Shown here in pieces: positions 1-8,937 of a stretch of 64,000 nucleotides of DNA. Numbering within the stretch: position 1 is the stretch's first letter; each line of letters starts with the position of its first letter. Under the pieces are notes generated by a model. It saw only the letters and a list, made by a program, of their open reading frames with translations, was not told the origin of the DNA and did not search any database. Location: positions 62,001-126,000 of the forward strand of contig CALADS010000089.1 of the NCBI GenBank assembly GCA_937890825.1, written 5' to 3'. The DNA comes from an uncultured Bacteroides sp. (GTDB lineage: Bacteria > Bacteroidota > Bacteroidia > Bacteroidales > Bacteroidaceae). Made by a program: the position numbers and the translations under genes.

Positions 1-89
1 TCCGGCCCATCAGCTTGGGACGCTCCAGACTGCGCACGGAAACGGCTGCCCTCGTGGCGTGCCACCTGATGAACCTGAGTCATCAATAA
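1..89 (+). CDS. rsmE: 16S rRNA (uracil-1498-N3)-methyltransferase RsmE, C-terminal fragment
   Basis: Only the last 28 codons are inside the window, ending with TAA at 87-89. The reading frame starting at base 3 gives a tail with the motif SLGRSRLRTETAAL. RsmE proteins of the SPOUT methyltransferase class end in a similar stretch (ISLG.RILRTETA), which forms part of the knotted SAM-binding site. The family methylates U1498 of 16S rRNA. The identification rests on this short motif alone, and the rest of the gene lies to the left of the window. The miaA promoter follows about 60 bases later. Confidence 0.6.
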   Translation, partial: RPISLGRSRLRTETAALVACHLMNLSHQ

Positions 90-150
90 GAAGAAGAGGT
101 TTCTTGCTTTTTTTGAAAGAAACAAGTATAGACTTTTCAGTAGAAAAGTG

Positions 151-158
151 TATCTTTG
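151..158 (+). promoter_or_regulatory. Bacteroides-type -7 promoter element for miaA
   Basis: TATCTTTG matches the Bacteroides sigma-ABfr -7 consensus TAnnTTTG. It lies 33 bases before the miaA start codon and is the only such match in the rsmE-miaA gap. It probably drives miaA, the lipid kinase, kdsA and dnaG, which follow with short gaps. Confidence 0.55.
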
Positions 159-191
159 AACCATATTTTTAACTAGGATACTCAATATACT

Positions 192-1118
192 ATGCCGGAC
201 TACGATTTAATAGCTCTTCTAGGACCTACCGCCTCTGGTAAAACTCCCTTTGCAGCTGCCTTGGCGGCTGAACTCAACACGGAAATCATCAGCGCAGACT
301 CGCGACAGATTTACCGGGAAATGGATTTGGGAACCGGTAAGGACCTGGGCGATTATACCGTGAACGGACAGCAGATTCCCTATCACTTGATAGACATTGC
401 CGAACCGGGCTATAAGTACAATGTATTTGAGTACCAGCGGGACTTCCTGAAGGCGTATGAGGATATCCGCCAACGAGGTAAACTACCCATTGTATGCGGA
501 GGAACAGGAATGTATCTGGAATCGGTACTCAAAGGGTATCGCCTGCTGCCCGTACCCGAAAATGCGGAACTGAGACAACGGTTGGCACATCACTCGCTAG
601 AGGAACTGACCGAATTGCTGAAAGGCTACAAGCAACTGCATAACACCACGGATGTGGACACCGTGAAACGGGCCATCCGCGCCATCGAAATAGAAGAATA
701 TTATGCGCATACACCGGTGGATGAACGCTCTTTCCCCAAACTGAACAGTTTGATTATAGGGGTGGACATTGACCGTGAACTAAGACGTGCCAAGATAACC
801 CGACGGCTGAAACAACGGCTGGAGGAGGGAATGGTGGAAGAGGTGCGCCGGCTGTTGGACAAGGGCATACGGCCGGAAGACCTTATCTACTACGGACTGG
901 AATATAAATACCTGACGCTCTATGTAACCGGACAACTGACGTATGAACAGATGTTCCGGGAGCTGGAAACGGCCATCCATCAGTTTGCCAAACGACAGAT
1001 GACGTGGTTCAGAGGAATGGAGCGAAGGGGGTTCACCATCCATTGGATTCAGGCTGAAATGCCAATGGAAGATAAAATTGCAACCGTACGGTCATTACTG
1101 ACCGCTAAAAATCGATAA
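192..1118 (+). CDS. miaA: tRNA dimethylallyltransferase (MiaA), first of two paralogues
   Basis: This enzyme transfers a dimethylallyl group to N6 of A37 in tRNAs that read UNN codons, a base modification that steadies codon-anticodon pairing. The P-loop GPTASGKT is at residues 11-18. It is followed by SADSRQIYREM, which carries the conserved substrate-binding aspartate and serine, and by a C-terminal RQMTWF motif. The length of 308 residues is normal. The residue after the P-loop is Pro (KTPFA), where the family usually has Glu or Gln. A second, diverged MiaA lies at 41131-42045; having two copies is a recurring trait of Bacteroidales. It is the first gene of a same-strand run, and the lipid kinase begins 2 bases after its stop. 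Confidence 0.92.
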   Translation: MPDYDLIALLGPTASGKTPFAAALAAELNTEIISADSRQIYREMDLGTGKDLGDYTVNGQQIPYHLIDIAEPGYKYNVFEYQRDFLKAYEDIRQRGKLPIVCGGTGMYLESVLKGYRLLPVPENAELRQRLAHHSLEELTELLKGYKQLHNTTDVDTVKRAIRAIEIEEYYAHTPVDERSFPKLNSLIIGVDIDRELRRAKITRRLKQRLEEGMVEEVRRLLDKGIRPEDLIYYGLEYKYLTLYVTGQLTYEQMFRELETAIHQFAKRQMTWFRGMERRGFTIHWIQAEMPMEDKIATVRSLLTAKNR

Positions 1119-1120
1119 GT

Positions 1121-2047
1121 ATGAGTGTAGAGCCCAACAAATGGGGGGTGATTTATAACCCCAAAGCCGGTACCCGAAAGGTAAAGAAACGCTGGAAAAA
1201 AATCAAGGAATACATGGATAGCAAAGGCGTGGAGTACGACTATGTGCAGTCGGAAGGATTCGGCTCGGTGGAACGGCTTGCCGGTATTCTGGCCAATAAC
1301 GGCTACCGGACCATTGTTATTGTGGGCGGTGACGGTGCCTTGAATGATGCCATCAACGGGATAATGCTCTCGCATGCGAAAGATAAAGGCAATATAGCCA
1401 TCGGTATCATACCCAACGGAATAGGCAACGACTTTGCTGATTTCTGGGACATAGGTGATGACTATAAGAAAGCGGTGGATGATATCATCCATAACCGGCG
1501 GCGGAAAATCGATGTGGGCACTTGCTACTATTACGATGGACAGAAGCACGTGACACGCTACTTCCTGAATGCCATCAACATCGGACTGGGCGCACGCATC
1601 GTGAAGATTACCGACCAGTGCAAGCGGTTCTGGGGAGTGAAGTTTCTATCGTATTTCATGGCGCTGCTCTCGCTTATCTTTGAACGGAAGCTGTATCGCA
1701 TGCACCTGAAAATCAATGGGGAACATATACGAGGACGCATCATGACGGTGTGCATAGGAAGTGCATGGGGCTACGGACAGGTGCCCAGTGCGGTGCCCTA
1801 CAACGGATGGCTGGATGTATCGATTATCTATCGGCCCGAATTGCTGCAACTGTGGTCGGGATTGTGGCTGCTGATTCAAGGCCGCATTCTGAATCATAAG
1901 CAGGTGATTCCGTTTCGCACGCAGAAGGTAAAGGTGCTGCGCGCACAAAATGCAGCAGTCGACCTGGACGGACGAATACTGGACCGACACTTTCCGCTGG
2001 AAATCAGCATACTGCACGAGGCTATCACCTTGATTATCCCCAATTAA
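1121..2047 (+). CDS. diacylglycerol kinase family lipid kinase (DagK/YegS type)
   Basis: A soluble lipid kinase of the DAGK catalytic family, which phosphorylates diacylglycerol or a related lipid alcohol using ATP. The nucleotide-binding motif GGDGALND lies at residues 69-76. NPKAG near residue 14 and PNGIGNDFA near residue 98 complete the family signature. At 308 residues it has the usual two-domain size, and no membrane segment is obvious. It starts 2 bases after the miaA stop, so translation is probably coupled. The exact lipid substrate cannot be told from sequence. A role in phospholipid turnover would fit the neighbouring kdsA, but that is inference. Confidence 0.85.
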   Translation: MSVEPNKWGVIYNPKAGTRKVKKRWKKIKEYMDSKGVEYDYVQSEGFGSVERLAGILANNGYRTIVIVGGDGALNDAINGIMLSHAKDKGNIAIGIIPNGIGNDFADFWDIGDDYKKAVDDIIHNRRRKIDVGTCYYYDGQKHVTRYFLNAINIGLGARIVKITDQCKRFWGVKFLSYFMALLSLIFERKLYRMHLKINGEHIRGRIMTVCIGSAWGYGQVPSAVPYNGWLDVSIIYRPELLQLWSGLWLLIQGRILNHKQVIPFRTQKVKVLRAQNAAVDLDGRILDRHFPLEISILHEAITLIIPN

Positions 2048-2076
2048 AACAACGATTTTATTAATATACTATTGAT

Positions 2077-2880
2077 ATGCTAGAATTGAAAAATAATCCT
2101 GCCGGCAATTTCTTTCTCTTGGCCGGTCCTTGTGTAATAGAAGGCGAAGATATGGCCATGCGCATTGCCGAACGCATTGTGCGCATCACGGAAAAGCTGC
2201 AGATACCTTATGTGTTTAAAGGCTCTTACCGCAAGGCCAACCGCTCGCGCCTGGATTCTTTCATGGGAATAGGCGACGAAAAGGCATTGAATATTCTGAA
2301 GAAGGTACACGATACGTTCGGTGTGCCCACAGTGACCGATATTCACGCAGCCGACGAGGCGGCTCTGGCGGCCGAGTATGTGGATATTCTGCAGATTCCG
2401 GCTTTCCTGTGCCGACAGACAGACTTACTGACCGCAGCAGCAAAGACGGGAAAGACCATCAACATTAAAAAAGGACAGTTTTTATCGCCCATGGCCATGC
2501 GCTTTGCAGCTGAAAAGGTGGTGGAAGCGGGCAACCCGCATGTGATGCTGACTGAAAGAGGAACCACGTTTGGCTATCAGGATCTGGTGATAGATTATCG
2601 CGGCATACCGGAAATGCAGACGTTTGGCTATCCGGTTATCTTGGATGTGACGCACTCGCTGCAACAGCCCAATCAGACCAGCGGTGTGACTGGAGGCATG
2701 CCTCAACTGATAGAGACAGTGGCTAAGGCAGGTGTAGCTGTAGGTGCCGACGGTCTGTTCATCGAAACGCACGAAGACCCGTCGGTAGCTAAAAGCGACG
2801 GTGCCAACATGCTGAAACTGGACTTGCTCGAGGAATTGCTCACCAAACTGGTAAGAATTAGGGAGGCTATCCGAGAATGA
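2077..2880 (+). CDS. kdsA: 3-deoxy-8-phosphooctulonate synthase
   Basis: Condenses phosphoenolpyruvate with arabinose 5-phosphate to Kdo-8-phosphate, the precursor of the inner-core sugar of lipopolysaccharide. Family hallmarks are FLLAGPCVIE near the N-terminus, FKGSYRKANRS near residue 47, and IKKGQFLSP, TERG and DVTHS further on, in a TIM-barrel protein of 267 residues. Its last codon overlaps the first codon of dnaG (ATGA at 2877-2880), a sign of translational coupling. The other lipid A genes of this window lie far away at 37235-40456. Confidence 0.95.
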   Translation: MLELKNNPAGNFFLLAGPCVIEGEDMAMRIAERIVRITEKLQIPYVFKGSYRKANRSRLDSFMGIGDEKALNILKKVHDTFGVPTVTDIHAADEAALAAEYVDILQIPAFLCRQTDLLTAAAKTGKTINIKKGQFLSPMAMRFAAEKVVEAGNPHVMLTERGTTFGYQDLVIDYRGIPEMQTFGYPVILDVTHSLQQPNQTSGVTGGMPQLIETVAKAGVAVGADGLFIETHEDPSVAKSDGANMLKLDLLEELLTKLVRIREAIRE

Positions 2881-4823
2881 TTGATCAGGCTACCATAGAC
2901 CGCATACTGGATGCTGCCCAAATTGTAGACGTAGTATCTGAATTTGTCACCCTGCGAAAACGCGGGGTGAACTTTGTAGGGCTATGCCCATTTCACGATG
3001 ACAAGACGCCTTCGTTCTACGTATCACCGGCCAAAGGATTATGCAAATGCTTTGCCTGCGGCAAGGGAGGCAATGCCGTACACTTCATCATGGAGCACGA
3101 ACAGTTGTCGTATCCGGATGCTCTGAAGTTTCTGGCCAAAAAATATGGCATCGAAATTAAGGAGAGGGAACTGACGGATGAGGAGAAACTGGTGCAAAGC
3201 GAACGGGAAAGTCTGTTTGTGGTCAACCAGTTTGCCCGCGATTACTTCCAGCAGATTCTACACCATCACGTGGATGGCAGAAGCATCGGTATGGCCTATT
3301 TCCGCAGCCGAGGATTCAGAGACGACATCATTGATAAATTCCAACTGGGATACTGCACCGACCAAAAGGATGCCATGGCACAGGAGGCCATGAAGAAAGG
3401 ATACAAACGGGAGTATCTGCTGAAAACAGGCCTGTGCTATGAAAAGGAAGATGGAAGCCTGCGCGACCGCTTCTGGGGAAGGGTTGTCTTCCCTATCCAT
3501 ACGTTATCGGGCAAAGTGGTGGCATTCGGCGGACGCGTGCTGGCCAGTGCTACCAAAGGGGTGAAGGTGAAGTATGTGAATTCGCCCGAATCGGATATTT
3601 ACCACAAGAGTAATGAACTGTATGGCATCTATTTTGCCAAACAGGCCATTGTGAAACAGGACCGCTGTTTTCTGGTGGAAGGCTATACGGATGTGATCAG
3701 CATGCATCAGGCAGGTGTGGAGAATGTGGTGGCTTCGTCGGGAACGGCACTTACCATCGGACAGATTCGGATGATTCACCGGTTTACCAATAACATGACG
3801 GTGCTGTACGACGGCGATGCGGCGGGTATCAAGGCTTCTATCCGAGGCATCGACATGTTGCTGGAGCAGGGCATGAACATCAAGGTGTGTCTGCTGCCCG
3901 ACGGAGAAGACCCGGACTCGTTTGCAAGGAAACATAATGCCAGTGAATTTCAAGATTTTATAAGCAAACACGAAACCGACTTTATCCACTTCAAGACCAA
4001 CCTGCTGATGGAGGATGCCGGAAAGGATCCTATCAAACGGGCCGAATTGATCAGCAATCTGGTGCAGAGCATCTCGGTGATACCGGAGGCCATCGTGCGC
4101 GATGTGTACATCAAAGAATGTGCTCAGCTACTGCAGGTGGAAGACAAACTGCTGGTGAATGAGGTGGCCAAGCGACGCGAAGGTCAAACAGGCACCCATC
4201 AAGCACCCCCTACCCCTGCTGAAACGTACGATTCGTTTATTCCGCAAGAGGGCAAAGAGGGCAAGGAATTCTATCGGTATGAAAGGCTGATTCTACAGAT
4301 GGTGGTGCGCTACGGAGAGAAAGTGATGTGCAACATTACGGATGAAGAGGGAAACGAAAGACCGATTACCGTCACCGAATTTGTGGTAAGCGAACTGAAA
4401 GCGGACGACCTGGCCTTCCATAATCCGCAACACCGGCAAATGCTGGCCGAGGCTTCTGCCCATCTGCACGATAACGGATTTCAGGCAGAACGGTACTTTC
4501 TGGCACACCCCGACCCGGCTATCAGCAAACTGAGCGTAGAGCTAATCAGCAACCGCTATCAGTTGAGTAAGTATCATACCAAGGCGCAGAAAATCCTGAC
4601 AGACGAGGAGCGACTGGTGGAACTGGTGCCTACGCTGATTATCAATTTCAAGTATGCCATAGTAAGCGAAGAACTGAAACATATGCTTACGGCACTGCAA
4701 GACCCGAAAATCGCAGCGGACAACGAGAAATGCAACGAGCTGATGAAACGCTACAGCAATCTGCGCGAAGTGCAAAGCATCATGGCCAAACGACTGGGCG
4801 ACCGGGTAGTGATTTCTATGTAA
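2877..4823 (+). CDS. dnaG: DNA primase
   Basis: Synthesises the RNA primers for replication. The N-terminal CHC2 zinc finger uses Cys37, His40, Cys58 and Cys61. A TOPRIM catalytic core follows, with VEGYTDVI near residue 267 and the metal-binding DGDAAG near 311. The remaining 300 residues include a variable linker near residue 440 rich in Pro, Thr and Gln, then a helical C-terminal region expected to bind DnaB helicase. The length of 648 is typical for Bacteroidetes. The start overlaps the kdsA stop by 4 bases. Confidence 0.95.
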   Translation: MIDQATIDRILDAAQIVDVVSEFVTLRKRGVNFVGLCPFHDDKTPSFYVSPAKGLCKCFACGKGGNAVHFIMEHEQLSYPDALKFLAKKYGIEIKERELTDEEKLVQSERESLFVVNQFARDYFQQILHHHVDGRSIGMAYFRSRGFRDDIIDKFQLGYCTDQKDAMAQEAMKKGYKREYLLKTGLCYEKEDGSLRDRFWGRVVFPIHTLSGKVVAFGGRVLASATKGVKVKYVNSPESDIYHKSNELYGIYFAKQAIVKQDRCFLVEGYTDVISMHQAGVENVVASSGTALTIGQIRMIHRFTNNMTVLYDGDAAGIKASIRGIDMLLEQGMNIKVCLLPDGEDPDSFARKHNASEFQDFISKHETDFIHFKTNLLMEDAGKDPIKRAELISNLVQSISVIPEAIVRDVYIKECAQLLQVEDKLLVNEVAKRREGQTGTHQAPPTPAETYDSFIPQEGKEGKEFYRYERLILQMVVRYGEKVMCNITDEEGNERPITVTEFVVSELKADDLAFHNPQHRQMLAEASAHLHDNGFQAERYFLAHPDPAISKLSVELISNRYQLSKYHTKAQKILTDEERLVELVPTLIINFKYAIVSEELKHMLTALQDPKIAADNEKCNELMKRYSNLREVQSIMAKRLGDRVVISM

Positions 4824-4838
4824 TCCTTTCAGGGAGAA

Positions 4839-4973
4839 ATGTTTCCGCTGAATGGCCCCACCTGGCCGCTGGCAGTCGCCGTATTCCTGCTGAATATCGC
4901 ATTGGCTTATACCTGTCTGAAACTAGTGGATGAACCTGTCAGAAAATTCCTTATGAAACGGTTATTGAAATAA
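4839..4973 (+). pseudogene. Short ORF resembling the C-terminal end of an acyltransferase-3 family protein
   Basis: A 44-codon frame starts 15 bases after the dnaG stop behind a purine-rich AGGGAGAA. It encodes one hydrophobic helix (WPLAVAVFLLNIALAYTCL) followed by KLVDEPVRKFL. The layout of a last transmembrane helix and then an E/D-xPVRKF tail is how membrane acyltransferases of the OafA/YrhL type end. No other part of such a protein is visible upstream, where dnaG sits. It could be the stump of a deleted gene or a genuine small membrane protein. The similarity is recognised by eye only. Confidence 0.4.
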
Positions 4974-4990
4974 CAGACAACATATACAAA

Positions 4991-5027
4991 CAAAAAGGAC
5001 TTACTCTGTCCCCACAGTGTAAGTCCT
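4991..5027 (-). terminator. Rho-independent terminator of folE
   Basis: AGGACTTAC at 4996-5004 pairs with GTAAGTCCT at 5019-5027. An inner CTGT/ACAG stem follows after one T-T mismatch, with a CCCC loop on the plus strand. Read on the minus strand, the stem is followed by TTTTTG. It lies between the convergent dnaG unit and folE. Confidence 0.7.
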
Positions 5028-5052
5028 ACCTCTCGTTCAGGCACATTACCTT

Positions 5053-5640
5053 TCAACGATTATGACGGATGAGATTCATAAACTCTTCACGTGTCTTGGC
5101 CTGATTAAAGGCACCCGTAAAATCGGATGTAGTAGTTATTGAATTCTGCTTCTCTACCCCCCGCATCTGCATACACATGTGCTTGGCCTCTACCACTACC
5201 ATGACTCCCAGCGGATTGAGTGTCTCTTGGATGCACTCCTTAATCTGCAACGTCATACGTTCCTGCACCTGCAGGCGATGTGAAAAAATGTCCACTACTC
5301 TAGCTATCTTGCTAAGTCCGGTGATATAGCCATTCGGAATATAAGCCACGTGAGCCTTGCCATAAAAAGGCAACATATGATGCTCGCATAATGAAAAGAA
5401 ATCAATATCCTTTACAATTACCATCTGACTGTATTCCTCTTTAAACTTGGCCGACAAAAGTACTTCGTGCGGATCCATCGAATACCCCTTCGTTAAAGTA
5501 AGCATGGCCTTAGCCACACGTTCCGGAGTCTTAATCAAACCTTCCCGTCCGGCATCTTCGCCCAGCAACGTTAGAATACGCTGATAATGTTCTTTTAATT
5601 CATCCAATGCAGGTGATACTATTTCTTCTTTTCCCAACAT
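5053..5640 (-). CDS. folE: GTP cyclohydrolase I
   Basis: Converts GTP to 7,8-dihydroneopterin triphosphate, the first step of folate synthesis. The zinc-binding CEHH motif is at residues 85-88 (Cys85, His88), and the second zinc cysteine is in HMCMQMRGV near residue 156. The C-terminal NSITTTSDFTGAF segment is also conserved. At 195 residues it has normal length. It is the last gene of a minus-strand operon (DUF1599, DoxX, tpiA, SPOR, folE), with a strong terminator 26 bases after the stop. Confidence 0.95.
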   Translation of the reverse strand: MLGKEEIVSPALDELKEHYQRILTLLGEDAGREGLIKTPERVAKAMLTLTKGYSMDPHEVLLSAKFKEEYSQMVIVKDIDFFSLCEHHMLPFYGKAHVAYIPNGYITGLSKIARVVDIFSHRLQVQERMTLQIKECIQETLNPLGVMVVVEAKHMCMQMRGVEKQNSITTTSDFTGAFNQAKTREEFMNLIRHNR

Positions 5641-5664
5641 AGTTATATCTTTAAATTTATAGAG

Positions 5665-6126
5665 TTAGAATGGTATAACAATCTGTTCCTTCACAATAGA
5701 TACCTCTTTAAACACTCCTGTTGCACGCAGTTGGCGCATCACTGCATCGGCTTCTTCAATGCTACGGAAATCGCCTGCCCTGCAGAGCCAGCGTGGAGGA
5801 AGGAAAGAAGTGTAGACCGTTAAATCCGGAAAATATTCTTTGACACGGGAAGCTACTTCGTGCGCCTCATTCTTGGCTTGTCGGGTATTGTTGCCGGCAT
5901 AAATCTGGATACGATAACCAGCGGCCTTGATAACTTTGGATTCACCGGTAGCAGAAGGAACAAATTCCTGTCCAATCAACGAGGTAATCTGCGCATCCTG
6001 GTGTATCGTGACCTTGCCTTGTCCGGGAACCGTACGTTCCAGGCTCTTAATGATATTATTCTGAGCAAATGATTCTGTAGATGCGAACAGCCCAAGTAAC
6101 AGCATCCATAAGCCAAACCGTTTCAT
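5665..6126 (-). CDS. SPOR domain-containing secreted protein
   Basis: The start was placed at 6126, where MKRFGLWMLLLGLFASTESFAQ forms a clean signal peptide with an Ala-Gln cleavage site. A longer in-frame start at 6192 would put 22 unlikely residues before it. The mature part of about 130 residues ends in a SPOR-like domain (GYRIQIYAGNN ... AEHVASRVKEYFP-type repeat ... RAGDFRSIEEADAVMRQL in outline). SPOR domains bind denuded glycan strands of peptidoglycan. Placement between tpiA and folE is probably ancestral operon structure, with no clear functional link. Confidence 0.75.
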   Translation of the reverse strand: MKRFGLWMLLLGLFASTESFAQNNIIKSLERTVPGQGKVTIHQDAQITSLIGQEFVPSATGESKVIKAAGYRIQIYAGNNTRQAKNEAHEVASRVKEYFPDLTVYTSFLPPRWLCRAGDFRSIEEADAVMRQLRATGVFKEVSIVKEQIVIPF

Positions 6127-6209
6127 AAAATGGAGTTTAAAGTATACATGAAAAAAAGGTGTGCCCAAATGTGAGTTGCAGCATTCAGGCACACCTGGAC
6201 AGTCAATGA

Positions 6210-6965
6210 TTAGTTAAAAGCATCAATAATGCCCTTGAAATCTGCTACTTTCAAAGCAGCACCACCGATCAAGCCACCGTCTACATCAGGATTTGCAAAC
6301 AATTCCTTGGCATTAGAAGGCTTGCAGCTACCACCGTACAGGATAGAGCAGTTGTCGGCAATTTCCTGACCATATTTCTCTGCTACTGCAGAACGGATAA
6401 AGGCGTGGATTTCCTGTGCCTGCTCAGGAGTAGCAGTCTTACCAGTACCAATAGCCCAAACCGGTTCGTAAGCCAGGATAATCTTAGAGAAGTCTTCTGC
6501 AGAAAGAGAGAAGACAGAAGCCAGCTGAGCAGCTACTACTTCGTTCTGCTTGTTAGCTTCACGTTCTTCCAATACTTCACCGATACAGAAGATAGGAGTC
6601 AAACCGTTGGCTAAAGCCAATTTTACTTTTTCTTCCAGGATTTCTACTGTTTCGTGATAATAAGCACGACGTTCTGAGTGACCCAAGATAACGTACTTGG
6701 CACCTGTAGAAGCTACCATAGCAGCCGATACTTCGCCAGTGTAAGCACCAGATACCTTATCTGCACAGTTTTCTGCACCTACGCCAATTTTAGCAGCGTC
6801 TACCAGCGGAGTAACCGATGCCAGATGGATAAACGGAGTACAGATGATTACATCACAATTCGGCTTTTCAGCAGCTAATGCTTCATTCAATTCTTTAGCC
6901 AATTCAATACCCTCTTGAAGGGTCTTGTTCATTTTCCAGTTTCCTGCAACAATGTTTTTTCTCAT
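6210..6965 (-). CDS. tpiA: triosephosphate isomerase
   Basis: Interconverts dihydroxyacetone phosphate and glyceraldehyde 3-phosphate in glycolysis. The catalytic lysine is in NWKMNK (Lys11). The catalytic histidine lies in ILGHSERR near residue 95 and the catalytic glutamate in AYEPVWAIGTG near residue 167. The phosphate-binding GG pair is in YGGSCKPSN and GLIGGAAL. The 251-residue length is standard. It sits in the same operon as the DoxX protein upstream (39-base gap) and the SPOR gene downstream. Confidence 0.97.
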   Translation of the reverse strand: MRKNIVAGNWKMNKTLQEGIELAKELNEALAAEKPNCDVIICTPFIHLASVTPLVDAAKIGVGAENCADKVSGAYTGEVSAAMVASTGAKYVILGHSERRAYYHETVEILEEKVKLALANGLTPIFCIGEVLEEREANKQNEVVAAQLASVFSLSAEDFSKIILAYEPVWAIGTGKTATPEQAQEIHAFIRSAVAEKYGQEIADNCSILYGGSCKPSNAKELFANPDVDGGLIGGAALKVADFKGIIDAFN

Positions 6966-7004
6966 TTTGTTTAATTATTAAAAGGGTTAATATATTCTTA
7001 TCAT

Positions 7005-8300
7005 CTAATCTTTTCTTTCCAGTTTCTTCCGCTCCATCCGCTTCACCACAAACAAGTCGACACTAAGTATTAAAAACAATGGAACAAAGAACCACAGCAA
7101 TACTCTGAGTAAGGTTTCTTCATCACTGACATACTGCTGGAGACCCAATTCCAATTTTTCCAAGCGGTCGGTCAACACATATTCATCGGGCAACTGATTG
7201 TTGCTCCACTTATTCAGAATCACACCGTCCTTCAGCAGCAACAAACCCGGATTGGAACGGACTATCGTCTTCAATGTTATCTCATCCATCCCGCCAAAAT
7301 CATACTCTGCCCCGGTTTTGTCACGCCACATTTCAATGGCTTCCGGAGAAGAATGTGTCAAAGCCAAGAAACCATACCCATGCTCCATGCTATAGTCATA
7401 GATTTCATTAATCAAGTCGATGTTGCTGTCGTCAGCAGTTTCCATCCGATGAGCTACCAGCAGGAAGGTATAGTTGCTATCATTCAATACACGGTCGGTT
7501 ATATCCTCACCGGTCTTTAAATCCTGAATAGCAAAATCCTGAATCGTAGGTTCGTAGCCTTTCTCTTTTACATAGGTATGCGCTTCGATAAACGTCCAGG
7601 TACTGTCGGGATAATTCTCTGCAGTAAATTCTTTTCGTTCGCCGTTTTTTTCCAGCACGAAGCGTGTTTCCAGCACACTGAGTTTGGCACCTTCGGGAAT
7701 CTCCATAGCAGCCTTGATATCCGTACCTATCTTATAGGGACGGAAGTCCAACACAGGCAAGTAATACAAACAGTAGGCAGACAGCGAAAAGATAAACAAG
7801 AGGGTATACATGGATACCATCCACTCCATCTTCTGCGTAATAAAACGAATAATCTCCGTTTTCTTATAAAAGACCGAGCATGCAGCCACCAGCAGCACTA
7901 CATTTTTAGCAAAGGTTTCCCAATTGGTCAAGACCAAGGCATCGCCAAAGCAGCCACAATCAGATACCGGATTGGCTATAGCCAGATAACAGGTAAGCGG
8001 AGTCATCACCAGCATCAGCAACCAAGCCAGCAAAGTAGATATCCTACGTCGGACTCCAAAGAGGAGATACACTCCGACACAAAATTCCAGTGAAGAAAGC
8101 AGTACCGCCGACAACAGCAAGATGCCATCCGGGAATATAGATATCCAGCCAAAAGCCGTAAGGTAATCTTGTATCTTGTAATAAGAGCCCAAAGGATCTA
8201 CGGCTTTCGTAAAACCGGAAAAGATAAATACCACTGCCAACAAAAAGCGGCAACAGTTTACCCATACTCTCCAGATGATATGTCTGCTATCAGTCTCCAA
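7005..8300 (-). CDS. DoxX/MauE-like integral membrane protein
   Basis: An N-terminal four-helix membrane region of the DoxX/MauE type (FLLAVVFIFSGFTKAVDPLG at the start, about 150 residues) carries a conserved CGCFGD motif near residue 115. After another helix (about residues 163-187) comes a roughly 190-residue extracytoplasmic domain, then a final helix and a Lys/Arg/Glu-rich tail. The CGCFGD cysteines are typical of MauE-like quinone/disulphide proteins, so a redox role is plausible but unproven. The start overlaps the end of the DUF1599 gene by 11 bases, and tpiA follows. Confidence 0.75.
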   Translation of the reverse strand: METDSRHIIWRVWVNCCRFLLAVVFIFSGFTKAVDPLGSYYKIQDYLTAFGWISIFPDGILLLSAVLLSSLEFCVGVYLLFGVRRRISTLLAWLLMLVMTPLTCYLAIANPVSDCGCFGDALVLTNWETFAKNVVLLVAACSVFYKKTEIIRFITQKMEWMVSMYTLLFIFSLSAYCLYYLPVLDFRPYKIGTDIKAAMEIPEGAKLSVLETRFVLEKNGERKEFTAENYPDSTWTFIEAHTYVKEKGYEPTIQDFAIQDLKTGEDITDRVLNDSNYTFLLVAHRMETADDSNIDLINEIYDYSMEHGYGFLALTHSSPEAIEMWRDKTGAEYDFGGMDEITLKTIVRSNPGLLLLKDGVILNKWSNNQLPDEYVLTDRLEKLELGLQQYVSDEETLLRVLLWFFVPLFLILSVDLFVVKRMERKKLERKD

Positions 8301-8832
8301 ATTCTATCTTAATCAAACCAAATACGGAATAGTTAATCATATCCATATAATTGGCATCCACTCCTTCAGATACCAACGTCTGTCCCGACAAACTCTCTAT
8401 CTGCTTCGTGCGGTAGATTTTCATTAAAATCAAATCTGTATACGAACTGATTCTCATGCTGCGCCAAGCTTCATCATAATCATGATTCTTGGCCATCATC
8501 AGCTCCATAGCCATTTTGGCATACTTATCATATAGTTCCATGGCTTTCTCATGGGTGATATCGGCCGATTCGGCATACCCCATCTCCAGCTGAATGAGCC
8601 CAATAATACCGTAATTCACAATCGCGATAAATTCTGAACGGATTCCTTCGTTTACCAGACTGACTCCCTTCACCTCAATGCTACGAATGCGGTTGGCCTT
8701 GATAAAAATCTGGTCGGTTACAGAAGCCGGACGAAGAATACGCCAGGCCGGGCCATAATCATGCAGTTTTTTAGAGAACAGATCACGACAAATGGCTATT
8801 ACATGCTCAAATTGTTGCTTTGTATCTTTCAT
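8290..8832 (-). CDS. DUF1599 domain-containing protein with two tandem copies
   Basis: A 180-residue soluble protein made of two related halves. Residues near 24-53 contain HDYGPAWRILRPASVTDQI, and residues near 113-142 contain HDYDEAWRSMRISSYTDLI, each followed by a matching ..R.IESL/V...LV.EG segment. DUF1599 is linked in domain databases to nucleotide modification, but no reaction is known to me. It is the first gene of the operon that continues to folE and has a good -7 promoter box 19 bases upstream. Confidence 0.8.
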   Translation of the reverse strand: MKDTKQQFEHVIAICRDLFSKKLHDYGPAWRILRPASVTDQIFIKANRIRSIEVKGVSLVNEGIRSEFIAIVNYGIIGLIQLEMGYAESADITHEKAMELYDKYAKMAMELMMAKNHDYDEAWRSMRISSYTDLILMKIYRTKQIESLSGQTLVSEGVDANYMDMINYSVFGLIKIEFGD

Positions 8833-8850
8833 TGCTTTTCAAATAGACCG

Positions 8851-8858
8851 CAAAGATA
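8851..8858 (-). promoter_or_regulatory. -7 promoter element of the DUF1599-DoxX-tpiA-SPOR-folE operon
   Basis: On the minus strand the bases read TATCTTTG, an exact TAnnTTTG match, 19 bases upstream of the DUF1599 start codon. Confidence 0.6.
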
Positions 8859-8879
8859 GGAATAATTCAAGAAAAAACA

Positions 8880-8913
8880 GAAAAGGGTACTCTAAAATCT
8901 ATTAAAGTACCCT
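8880..8913 (-). terminator. Terminator hairpin of the M23/LysM gene
   Basis: AGGGTACT (8884-8891) and AGTACCCT (8906-8913) form an 8-bp stem with a 14-base loop. On the minus strand it is followed by TTTTCTGTTTTTTC. It lies 25 bases after the stop of the M23 peptidase gene. Confidence 0.6.
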
Positions 8914-8937
8914 CTCTTATCCAATATCTTCATGTAT

